Positions 35,305 through 45,700 of a stretch of DNA of 64,000 nt are shown piece by piece (the stretch's first letter is position 1; each line of letters opens with the position of its first letter). The notes beneath the pieces are model-generated. The model searched no databases. It worked only from the letters and a program-made list of their open reading frames with translations, and had not been told where the DNA came from. The stretch comes from Nymphaea colorata (lineage: Eukaryota; Streptophyta; Magnoliopsida; Nymphaeales; Nymphaeaceae). The stretch spans positions 21,981,934 to 22,045,933 of the forward strand of contig NC_045138.2 of NCBI RefSeq assembly GCF_008831285.2, in the 5' to 3' direction. The translations under genes and the position numbers were made by a program.

Positions 35305-36360
35305 AATGATTAATTAAAAATGGCGGCCAAAAAGTATGGGCTGGGCTTATTGTAAAATTTTCATTGGTTCGAAATAATGTAGAACAGTTACTTAAAGCAT
35401 ACTATATGCTATGTACCATATGAAATACAGCCTAACCCTCAAACTCTTTGGGGCACGCTCGATTTCAAATTGTTTGAATTGAAATTTCAAAACATGAACT
35501 CAAAAACTCAAATCTTGGACACAAATTGTAATTGTAAAGTTCTAAATTATACTCTTTTGGGGAAAAAATTTAGAGATGTATATTCCGTTATTTTAGTTTT
35601 AAGCTTCAATTTTTTGAGCTGGCTACTACGAAAGAATGAATTCAAAAGTTAAGCTAAATTCTAAAAGCATTGATTGAAACTTCCAACTTTTTTTCATTTA
35701 AGTTTACATTTTGAATTTTTCAATTGAACCTCAATATTTTGAACCTGTTGAATTTTCCAGCATGTAAAATTCCGAAGAAATTTGTGGCATGTTCAGGATG
35801 TGTACATAACTTTTGTAGTAGTTGGATGAGATCTAAGACAAAGTCATTTTCTAAAATGTCAATCCGTTTTCCAAACGTGGTTTTGTGTTCATAAAATCCC
35901 ATTTTATGAACAGCATAGGGAGGTGCCCGGATTTTCACGTTATGCTGTTAACATGGGAAGACATGTTCATACTTTTTACCAAAGGAGTATTTTGGTAGTT
36001 TTATTGGATGAAAAATTTTTAGACACTCTTCATAATGCGGGCAAAAGAAAATACTGCAGTTTATGAGAATTGGTAGAAACCTATGAGAATTCATAAGAAA
36101 TAATGAGATTTTGATAGATTTGTATTTTTCCAAAGTCCTTGAGAACTCTTACCTAACTACTAAAATGTTTGCAGAAAAGTTCCTGCAGGCCAAGAAAACA
36201 CTATAAAGCACGAAAAATATTCTTGATTTTGGGCAATAAGGACCCTTATATATACGTTTCAAACAATTTGGAGAACTTTTTTTTGTAAAAACTGTTGGCC
36301 AAAGAAAAATCAACGAAAGAAAAAGAGCGCTGTGCTAGAAAAGCCGAAAATATATCCGGG
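35305..36360. other. AT-rich spacer between Ty3 element and tRNA gene
   Basis: No open frame resembles a known protein, and I see no clear element ends. The sequence is AT-rich throughout. Confidence 0.5.
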
Positions 36361-36370
36361 AAAAAAAAAA
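36361..36370 (-). terminator. Pol III terminator of tRNA-Trp
   Basis: A run of ten A on the plus strand is T10 on the tRNA strand, about 20 bases past the tRNA 3' end. Pol III stops at T-runs. Confidence 0.75.
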
Positions 36371-36390
36371 TTGGAATCCGGGGAGGGTTT

Positions 36391-36462
36391 TGAACCCGAC
36401 GTGAATCGAACACGCAACCTTCTGATCTGGAGTCAGACGCGCTACCATTGCGCCACGGATCC
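36391..36462 (-). tRNA. tRNA-Trp (CCA anticodon), nuclear type
   Basis: On the minus strand the 72 bases begin GGATCCGTGGCGCAATGGTA and hold the anticodon loop CTCCAGA. The T arm reads GTGTTCGATTCAC, and the molecule ends GTCGGGTTCA with A as discriminator base. The seven-base acceptor stem pairs fully if G-U pairs are allowed. The A box (TGGCGCAATGG) and B box (GTTCGATTC) are intact, there is no intron, and CCA is not encoded, all normal for a plant nuclear tRNA gene. It differs from the plastid trnW. The gene is divergent from CLC-e. Confidence 0.96.
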
Positions 36463-36742
36463 CCGACGCAAATTTGTAGAACCCAAATGTTCTACTTCTT
36501 TGACGTTGGACTCCTTCCAGCAAAAAACCGCTGCAAACATAACTTTATAAAAAATCCGCAGAAAGATGGATCCTCCATGTTTTTTCCAACATGTCATTTT
36601 AATTCTTCCACCTCAGCTTTATCCGATCGAGCGGAACCCGCTGCGAACTCAATTTTAAAACCGCAGAGAAATAATGGGGGTCGTCTCTTTCTTTCATCCA
36701 TGTCTTGATTGTGCATGTGTTGTTCTTCCAGTGTTTATGTGA
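36463..36742 (+). promoter_or_regulatory. 280-bp divergent spacer: tRNA-Trp start and CLC-e 5' leader
   Basis: This interval separates the tRNA gene (-) from the CLC-e start codon (+). Two imperfect copies of a ccgctgc(a/g)aac ... ccgcag segment occur at about 36519-36571 and 36629-36679. Upstream ATGs in the last 45 bases form tiny ORFs, including ATG-TCT-TGA near 36700 and ATG-TGA at 36737. The transcription start cannot be fixed from sequence. Confidence 0.4.
36737..36742 (+). promoter_or_regulatory. Start-stop upstream ORF (ATGTGA) abutting CLC-e ATG
   Basis: The bases ATGTGA are followed directly by ATGGGT, the CLC-e start. The minimal upstream ORF is in the same frame as the main ORF and its stop touches the main ATG. 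Such start-stop elements can stall ribosomes; the best-known plant case is AUGUAA in the boron transporter gene NIP5;1. Function here is inference and needs the mRNA to include these bases. Confidence 0.45.
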
Positions 36743-39700
36743 ATGGGTTTAGCTTCTTGCTGCAAATTGGAACTGCCTCGCCCTCTGCTCTTTCCTTCTT
36801 ATGGCCATCATGGCGTCGTCAAGCACCAGCCTCCGTCCACCTCCTGCTTTTTGATGATTTCTTCTGCTAGATTTCTGCTTCCTCCGACTCCCACGACAAC
36901 TCCCCTCTGCGATTCTCGTTCAAGGAAGTCCGTCTTCCCGCTGCTTCTCAGGCAACCGCTGCCTTTTGCTGCCTCCGTAGGAACGGACAAAAACGAAACC
37001 ACCGGGCAAGAAGAAGAGGAAGGTGAAGAAAGCTCGACTTCATCCGTAACTGCCTCCCTAGGAACGGACAAGAAAGAAACCACTGGGCAAGAAGAAGAAG
37101 AAGGTGAAGAAAGCTCGACTTCGTCTGTAACTGCAGTAAACACTACCAACGTAATTGATGGCGAAAGCTTGGGAGGTACGGCATCTGCGGTTAAGGAAAC
37201 AATTCGCCCGGAAGGCTTTGTAATCTTCATCGCTTGTGGCATCGGCCTTTTGACTGGAATAGCCGTCGTGCTATTCAACTATACGGTACTGGCGCTTCTT
37301 TCAATTTCTCGGTTCTCCTCTATCTCTTCTTGGAGGTCTTCAAAATAAGACTCTGTAACTTTCATGTTCATGAATGCTTTTCAGGATTGCCATTCCGCTT
37401 TGAATCTAATTCTGTATCTCGCTGCATCTGCCTGCACATATTGGTGCACCAAGTTTTGGTCTATTTGTTAAATTCTGCCATTGTAGACATCTACCTATTA
37501 GTCTAATTCTTGTATCTCTCTGCTCTCTATTTTCGTTATAGTACGAGTTTGACATTGCTGTAGGCAGATTCCTAGCAGACTATGTAAAATGGGTATTGAA
37601 CTCTTAACCCCTTTAGCTGGAAGGTCTTAAGCTGAGCTCTCTAGCTCGGTGGCTGGAGGCCTTGGTGGCATTAGCTGAAAACCACGGTCAGCTATTTGTC
37701 TACACTAGTCTGACACTTACATTCTCCCAATATGGTCAATGTGGCTAATGATTCAATACCAAAAAAATCCTTTTTTTTTTTTTTCCTGGTAAGCAATTCA
37801 CACGGCTTAATGGGATATACGTTAAGTTGGTTAACTGCGTGCCAACCTTTAGCATATCACTAGTCCGTCTTTCGTTTTCTAAGCAAAGGAAACAAAAGTA
37901 ATCAGTTTCACGCTCGGACACTTAATTTTATGATTTGAAACACTGTCATAGATGTCCCAATATTTTTGAAAATCTCGCAATATTTACGAGAAAAACAAGT
38001 AAACCAATAAAAAGGAAAAATCTTGTGAGATTTTGAAAACCTCAGGAATAATGAAAATCTCATGATTTTTTTTTGCTACCATTAATTTCTCATTTATTTT
38101 TCTTTTCTCTAATTTTAGGATTTTTTGTTTTTTAAATTTTGTTCCTAAAATTTTCCCAAGAAAAACAACTTTGCAAAAATGTATCCAAAAAAACCTTGCC
38201 CATATTTTCCGGAGAATGATATTTATGACAATCGCTTCAACAAATTTTATACTTTATCGATGTTGGTCTCCAGGAGTCCACGCAATGTGGAAATATATGA
38301 CCAGTACTAAACCTGGTGCCAGCTGCTTAACAGATTTAAATCACAGCAATGGGCACAACCACAAAGCTGCTGTTTTTGGCACAACTGAGGGGAATCCATT
38401 GTGCTTGTAAAGTAAGTCTAGTTTGCCTACAAACTTAACACATGATACATAATGCTTTTAGGTTGATTTAGCATTCTGATTGTGAACATTCTGTTGTTCT
38501 TTTGTGAATTTGAAAATATAGGCATCCTCAAAAAATACTATTGTAGAAGTTATAACTTATATATCTCATGTCTAGTTTATGTTGTTTTCACTCTGTACAC
38601 TATCAATAGCGGAAGCTATTGGCTAGCTGCTACGCAAGCAAAATCCTTACACATAAATGACATTGACTATTCCCTGGTTCTGACTATTGCACATAATTTC
38701 AGGTCGATGAAATACGTAATCTTTTTTGGGATGGTATTCCTTCTCGAGGTGCCTCCTGGTTGAGACATGAGCCTATTCAAGACACCTGGCCACGGACAGT
38801 ATTGGTGCCTGCTTTTGGTGGCCTTATTGTTGGTATTTTAAATGAACTAAGAGGAAGACTTCAGATTCCCTCTACTATGAACCTGTCTTCCAACATGAAG
38901 GGATTCCTACGGTCATTCATGAAAACAATTGCTGCTGCTGTTACCCTAGGAACTGGAAATTCCTTGGGCCCTGAAGGGCCTAGTGTTGAGATAGGGACAT
39001 CAATAGCTAGAGGAATTGGTGTTTTGTTTAAGAGGAGCAGAAGAAGGAATCTATCATTAGTGGCATCAGGATCAGCTGCTGGAATTTCTTCAGGTTCGCA
39101 TTTTCGAGATGCAAGCAGATAACTGTCAATTTGTCTTGCAAGACTGGCCATTTTAAGAATACTTGTTCCATCAATTGACCTAATTGGCAATTAGAGGGCT
39201 AAAATCATATACATTATTACAATATATAGGCCTGTCATTGGCATCCTTAGATGAATGATACAGATAGAAATTTCGGATCAGTTGGTGAAGCTTCTTTAGG
39301 CTGTGTGATCACTGTTGCTCTTTCTGCGATGGTTGTCAGTTTAAGCTTCTCCAATGTTTGTTCTTTAATGATTGAGTTTGGAATTCAACATCCAGGTGCA
39401 TCATTTTACAAACTTTTAATTTCTTTTAATCATCCCTTAGCTGATTTTGACGTTTGAGTTTATTTTCTTGCCTAACTATCATTTAGTCGACTGTTTCTTT
39501 TTTTTCAAAACTCTCATGGATCCTAATTGATTCACCAAAATTTATGGTTTATTCATTCATACATGATTGTCCTATTTCGTTATTCCAAAATCCTGTAATG
39601 TCAAAAACTTCTCCAGTAGATTCCTGTAAATTCCAATAAATTCTGGTTTAATAAATATTAAAAGTTCATCTTTACTGAGTTTTGTGTACAGAGGAGCAGT

Positions 39701-42700
39701 GTTAGACTATGAAGATTCTAGTTCTTATTTTCATGGGCATGCTAATCATTGTTATTTATGATCACATTTAAGTGGTCCATGTTCTGTGCTTTTCAACACT
39801 ATATGTATTGCATTGTTATTCTCTTAACCAGTTTCAGAGCTAAAACTCTCTAGTTCTTAACTGTAATCCATGTTAAGATGCGCCACAGCCTTTGTGCATG
39901 AAGAATGCCTGTAATTATCACAATCCTATCTTTTGGTTTGGTGTTGAACCTAACTGATGATTTCTGAATCCTGCACGAAAGATGTGGACAAAGCTGTCAG
40001 GCATTCACTTTTGCTTTAGCAGCTGCTTGTTGAAACTCTCTCTCTCTCTCTCTCTCTCCACATAAGTTAATAATTTTTGATGCAATGGTGTCTTGTGGAA
40101 AACGGTTGTTATAGTTAAAAATAGCTGCCAGTAACCATAATTTTCTGCTGCCCACTAGTAATATCTTCTAGAACAAATCGGTTATTGATAAGTTGTTTGC
40201 TATGACATGTAATTAGAATTTGCAGCTGATAATTTAGAGTTCTGCCGGATCATACATCCACCTCTTAGCTTACTCTAAGAGCTAACATCAATGTGAGTGC
40301 AACTGTGCATGTGTTTGGTGCCATTGTAGCCACTTCATGTGCAAAATTGGGCAACCTAGATGCTTCGATATGCTTCTGTGACTATGTCTGCATTCCACAC
40401 CATAGTTTGTTTAAGGGATGTTTAATTCAAAGCAAAAAAAATTCATAGGCAAAACTTTTGTATAGAAAACCTTTTCTAGATTGAAATTCTTGTCTAGGAA
40501 GACGTTTTTCATGTTTAATTGATAGGAAACAAAGAAGGGGTCATTTAGCTTACGCAAAATTTTTACCCTCATCAAGGAAGGAGAAACTATTATCCAGAAC
40601 ATATGCAAAGAATAGACAAAGGGCAAAAATTTGGTTATGCCTCGTTTGATCGAAATAGGAAAAATAGGTGAGGGGCACAACTTTTGGCAGAATTTTTTGT
40701 CACAAAAGTTTTGCCTAGTTACCAGAAAAGGTTGTAGGGAACTATACGCAGATGTGTAAAGGAGAAGAGGACAAAGGCAAAAACGTTACCAGCACCTTGA
40801 ATTTCCATGATAAGAAATGTGGTACAATAACACTAACCTATGTAACTATGTTGTCAATGATTTGGCCCCTAGGCTCGTAGGCTTAGTTGATCACTTGGGC
40901 TACCTGGTTTTATATTGCCTACCATTTAAAAATGCCTAGAATATTGCTTAGGTGCTCAATAGCTTATATTTTGGGTACACAATGCTAATATGAACTATGA
41001 TTATCATTGAGGATTTTTTGTTCCTTTTTTTAATTATATTAATATTTTTATGTTCTGGTTTTTCATAGAGATCTCACACTTAACGCTAAGGTAACGTTTG
41101 ATCTCTTGGAAATATAGAAATGGAAACAAGTTTTTTCAGGAATTGGTGAAATGGAATCAAAATCCAGATTTCCAAAACCCCTTTATGTTTGCTGGACTTG
41201 GTCACTTGGGTTTATGTTCCATAGGTGGAGGGTTTCACGCTCTAAAACCCTCTGCCTTGAGGCAGAGGATGTGGAGAGTTTTCAGACGTAGGAAACACCC
41301 TCCGTTGGGGAGGTTTTACAGGTAGAGCATGCGGAGGGTTTCGGCGGAGAAACGCGGATCTGCTTGGTGGAGGGTTTTAGAGGTGAGGGAGGGTGGTGGA
41401 TGGTTTCCTTTGAGGTGAGGGAGGACGGCAGATGGTTTCCTATGAGGTGAGAGAAGGCAGCTGTGATTGCAAGAAGGAGGCTGCTTGGGTGAGGCTGCAA
41501 GATGATGGCTAGCCCAACAGGCATTTTTTTTGTCCAGGAAAACTTGTCCCCACCTCGAGATGGGACAAAAATTCCGGAAACAAATATCCCAAATCAAATT
41601 TAGCAGTAACAAATTTCATCCCCAGATTGATGCGGAGGGAAATTTCTTAAAAATTTGAATTTTATTTAACGGGCTATGGGAAATTTCCTTCCCATCAAAC
41701 GCCCCCTAGGGAAATGGTAAGATTTTCCATGCTTTATAACATTGAAAACCACTGATATTTACTTGTAGTTTTTTCTTGTGCTATATACCTTGTAAACTTA
41801 GTTGTTCAACTTCATTTTGACCTTTCAAACTTTTAATTATGTTTATTATCATGTTATGAAATGTTTAATGTTTATATGTTGTGGTGCATTTTAATTGTTC
41901 TATTATTATAAATCATAGTTAATAGGCTTTCCATTGAGAAATGTTTCAGTTTCATTTTTTGATTTTGACAATTAAATATTGCATTTTATTGGTTTCCTTT
42001 TTTTTGTTGTGGCCTGCTTAATATATGAAGTTTTGTCTAGGTTTGCTTATGATTTTAAGAGCATTATCTATATATATAATATGACTTAGTGTGTGTTTAT
42101 CTAAATTACTTTTTATTATTTTAACAATCTTCATGTGACTGTATATAACTGTGTCTGTGTTTATGTATGTGACAATATATAGTAACACTTAGTATCGCAT
42201 ATTATTAATTTCTGTGTTTTTCTTTTGTTTGCATCTCTTAAAGTGCCTAGTCCAGCCTAAGCATGCTTAATCTCTAGGCTCTACTCATTGTCTAGGCATT
42301 GCATGACCCTTTTAAAAAGTATTGGTTCTTATTACAAATTTATAATGCTTCTGTACCTGATTGCAGATGGTTATTGATTCGTCTTATGGTCAAGATGAGG
42401 TCGAGGTTATAGGTGATAGGACAACTCATTTGTTTTCCTTTTGCTTTTTAATTTAGATGGACTTATTTTGAAAGCTTCCGTAGCTATGAGATCTATGTTA
42501 TTAATCTTGAAGCAGAATATTTAGGCAACTATTCGATTTAAGCATTTTATGTTGATTATATCAAATGTAGTTAAAAGTGTTATCCAAACCCTAGGCATTG
42601 AGTAGAGTCTAGATTAGGCATTTTAAGCAGTACAAAAACAAGGAAAAGATAATGCATTTATACACTCATGGAATATGAGGACTGATCTATGAACCATCTC

Positions 42701-45700
42701 ATGAAATATGTGGAATAAGTAAATGTGAGGACTAGGTAAGCTGATTCATGAGCCGCCCAATATATTCAGTTGATGGTTCAAACTTCAAATAGTGTCATGT
42801 TAAAGTCAAAAACACCCACTTGAAAAGTATTTTTTTACGTGGTACCTTATGTTCAATCAACAAGTTGATCGTATAACTCAATCAGTAAAGAATTCTCAGA
42901 CTACTTGCTTCACATATTCCATGGCCCTATGTATATAGCCACACACATTGTCACATAGATATTGTTATACATAGACAGAAGAAGAAGAAGAAAAATAAGA
43001 AGAAGAAGAAGAAGCAATTCAAACAAACCAACAAAAAATGGATGATGATAAGAGGAGAAGAAGAAGAAGGATGAGAAAAAAAGAACAAGACAGAAGATGA
43101 ACAATCACTTAAAAAAACCAAAAAGAAATGACAGGGAGCAAAACAAGTTTTTGTTACATACCTGATGTATCTGCTGCAGTGCAAGTCTAACAAGTCTTCT
43201 GTCTCTCTCATGCATGTATACTAGGCAATACACTTTTTTTTTTCATGCTTTCTAACAAAATTACATTGGTTTTGCAAATGTGCTTTACAGTGTTTCCTTT
43301 TCTTTACAAATTAATAGTTTTGCTTTCTATTTCTCTCTAAAAAGGCTTAGAATATGTAATATTTGTTGACGGATCTTGGTGTATGGGTCCGGGTCTGGAC
43401 CCGATCCAATATGTCCTTGTTAGGGCATACTTATATCATTGTAAACCCTAATCTAAAAGGTTAATGAAATCTTAAGAGAGAGAGAGTCTGGAAGCTAGTG
43501 GGTGCCAGTTCCTCCTCGTCCGTGGTTTTTTCCCTCTTGTTGAGGGTTTTTCCACGTTACATCGCGTTCATCATATTTATGTTCCTATATTTCGTGTTTC
43601 TACATGGTATCAGAGCCAACTTTTGTACTTTATATGTAACTAGCAACAGCCAACAACCCTGTTTTACACGACAGAACAAAGCATGTTGAGATTGATCGTC
43701 ACTTCATTCGTGAAAGGATTGATGCTAAAGAGTTAATCTTACCTTACATGAAGTCTGAAGACCAAACCGCTGATGTTCTGACGAAAGCTCTATCTTCAAC
43801 TTCATTCGAGAGAAATGTATCCAAGTTGGGCATGTTTGATATGTATGCCCAACTTGAGGGGGAGTGTTGACGGATCTTGGTGTATGGGTCTGGGTCTAGA
43901 CCCGATCCAATATGTCCTTGTTAGGGCATACTTATATCATTGTAAACCCTAATCTAAAAGGTTAATGAAATCTTAAGAGAGAGAGAGTCTGGAAGCTAGT
44001 GGGCGCCAGTTCCTCCTCGTCTGTGGTTTTTTCCCTCTTGTTGAGGGTTTTTCCACGTTACATCGCGTTCATCATATTCCTCTTCCTATATTTTGTGTTT
44101 CTACAATATTTAATGTGTTCTAAAAGGATTAGAATATCTATGGTTCACTTCACTTAGGTGCGATGGCATGCCCAAGCAACAGTCTAGGCACTGTAAAGTT
44201 GTACGGATCTTGAGCCTAGGCAATGAAGGTGCCTGGCATACCTAGGCCGCCTTAGTGCAGGCATGCCTTCGACATCAAATGTTATATCTAGAATGTTTCA
44301 AATCTTTAAAGTAAAAATTTAGTGGCCATGACCTGCCTGCATGATGGCAACTAGGATTCTTGTGATTGAGTATGCCTAATTTAGTTATCAATATAGACTT
44401 CCTTGTTGAAGCTTCTATGTAGTTTAACGTGAGAAGGGTGTCATATGCACATACTATATGACTTGAAGAGCTTATTTCCAGATTCATCTGTTTTACAGGA
44501 TTCAATGCAGCTGTTTCTGGTTGTTTTTTTGCTGTTGAATCTGTCTTATGGCCATCGCCGGAGGATTCTGTCTCATCAGTCACAAATGCAACATCTATGG
44601 TGATTCTAAGTGCAGTAATTGCATCTGTAATTTCTGAAGTTGGTCTAGGTTCAGCACCAGCTTTTGCAGTTCCTGATTATGACTTCAGATCTCCAAGTGG
44701 TATGCTTATTACTCCTTTTCAACTTCCTGAAGATTCATAGCTGAAAGTTGATCCCTTTTATGTCATTGCAGCTCTTTGTTTAAACCTTATTTCCTCTAAT
44801 TCTTTCTTAAGAATTGTGAAGCAATTCTCCTGACTGAACTTATGGACAGAACTTCCATTGTATCTTTTTTTGGGTCTCATATGTGGAGTGGTCTCTGCTA
44901 CCTTAACAAAGTGCACATCATATGCGTGCTCTGCTGTTGGAACATTACGAAAGAATACAAGCATACCAGCTGCTGCCTTTCCTATCATGGGTGGTCTATC
45001 AGTTGGAATTGTTGCCCTTATATATCCTGAAGTTCTTTATTGGGGCTTTGAGAATGTTGATATTTTACTTGAATCAAGGCCATTTGTAAACGGTCTTCCT
45101 GCAGACCTATTGCTTCAGCTTGTTGTGGCAAAAATAGCAACAACTTCCTTGAGCCGTGCTTCAGGATTGGTTGGGGGCTACTATGCACCATCACTATTCA
45201 TTGGTGCAGCAACAGGAACGGCATATGGAAAAATTGTTAGCTATATAATTTCTCACTCTCATCCTATATTCCATCTCTCTGCTTTGGAAGTGGCATCTTC
45301 GCAAGCATATGGATTGGTAATTTATATTTTAAACTTTTTAGTTCACTCATGTAACTGTATAAACAACTAGGCAGATGCTGAAATACCTTATTGGGACCAA
45401 AGGTTTGAAATAACTAATAAGCTTACCCATGTTGTCAAGATTATCTATTTCAATCTTAGTGGGCCCATAGATTTGTAGGATTAACATTTTGCTTGTTACT
45501 CTTTCCTGTAGATGGAAGAAGGGAAGAAATGGTTTAAACATACACCTAATTTTGTTCATCATTACACAAGTTGAACTTTGAGAACTAACATTTATGACTG
45601 ACTACTTCTGGGACCACCTAAACCATGGGTTTGGATTTCAAAGATTGGCAGGGCATAGTATATTTTTTGTTATATTTGAACATATTTTATTATAATTCTT

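Larger units (their letters stand above)
43364..44105 (+). mobile_element. Internally deleted Ty1/Copia element inside CLC-e intron 2
   Basis: Two 241-bp LTRs (TGTTGACGG to TTTCTACA) flank only 260 bp of internal DNA. The inside starts with a primer binding site, contains the C-terminal end of a Copia polyprotein, and ends with a polypurine tract. A 5-bp target duplication (ATATT) surrounds it. Gag, protease, integrase and reverse transcriptase are absent, so the element could move only in trans. The LTRs differ at about eight positions by eye. It lies in the same direction as CLC-e. Confidence 0.95.
39094..44498 (+). other. Very long intron 2 of CLC-e filled with repeats
   Basis: The 5.4-kb intron separates phase-1 exons 2 and 3. 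It contains at least two MITE-like inserts (40446-40717, 41086-41709), a (TC)n tract near 40040, a GAA-rich tract near 42975-43090 and an internally deleted Copia element (43364-44105). No open frame of another gene is supported. Confidence 0.85.

Noticed and set aside
34896-36462. Idea that the Ty3 element targeted the tRNA-Trp gene, as yeast Ty3 does
   Set aside because: The nearer LTR is over 1 kb from the tRNA gene, and plant chromoviruses are not known to target tRNA genes. Proximity is probably chance.
42910-43211. Hydrophobic minus-strand frames rich in Leu, Phe and Ser
   Set aside because: They come from a GAA-rich tract in CLC-e intron 2 and not from a membrane protein.
43359-44110. 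Reading the two 241-bp repeats in CLC-e intron 2 as a simple segmental duplication
   Set aside because: TG...CA ends, a primer binding site, a polypurine tract and a 5-bp target duplication show that they are LTRs.
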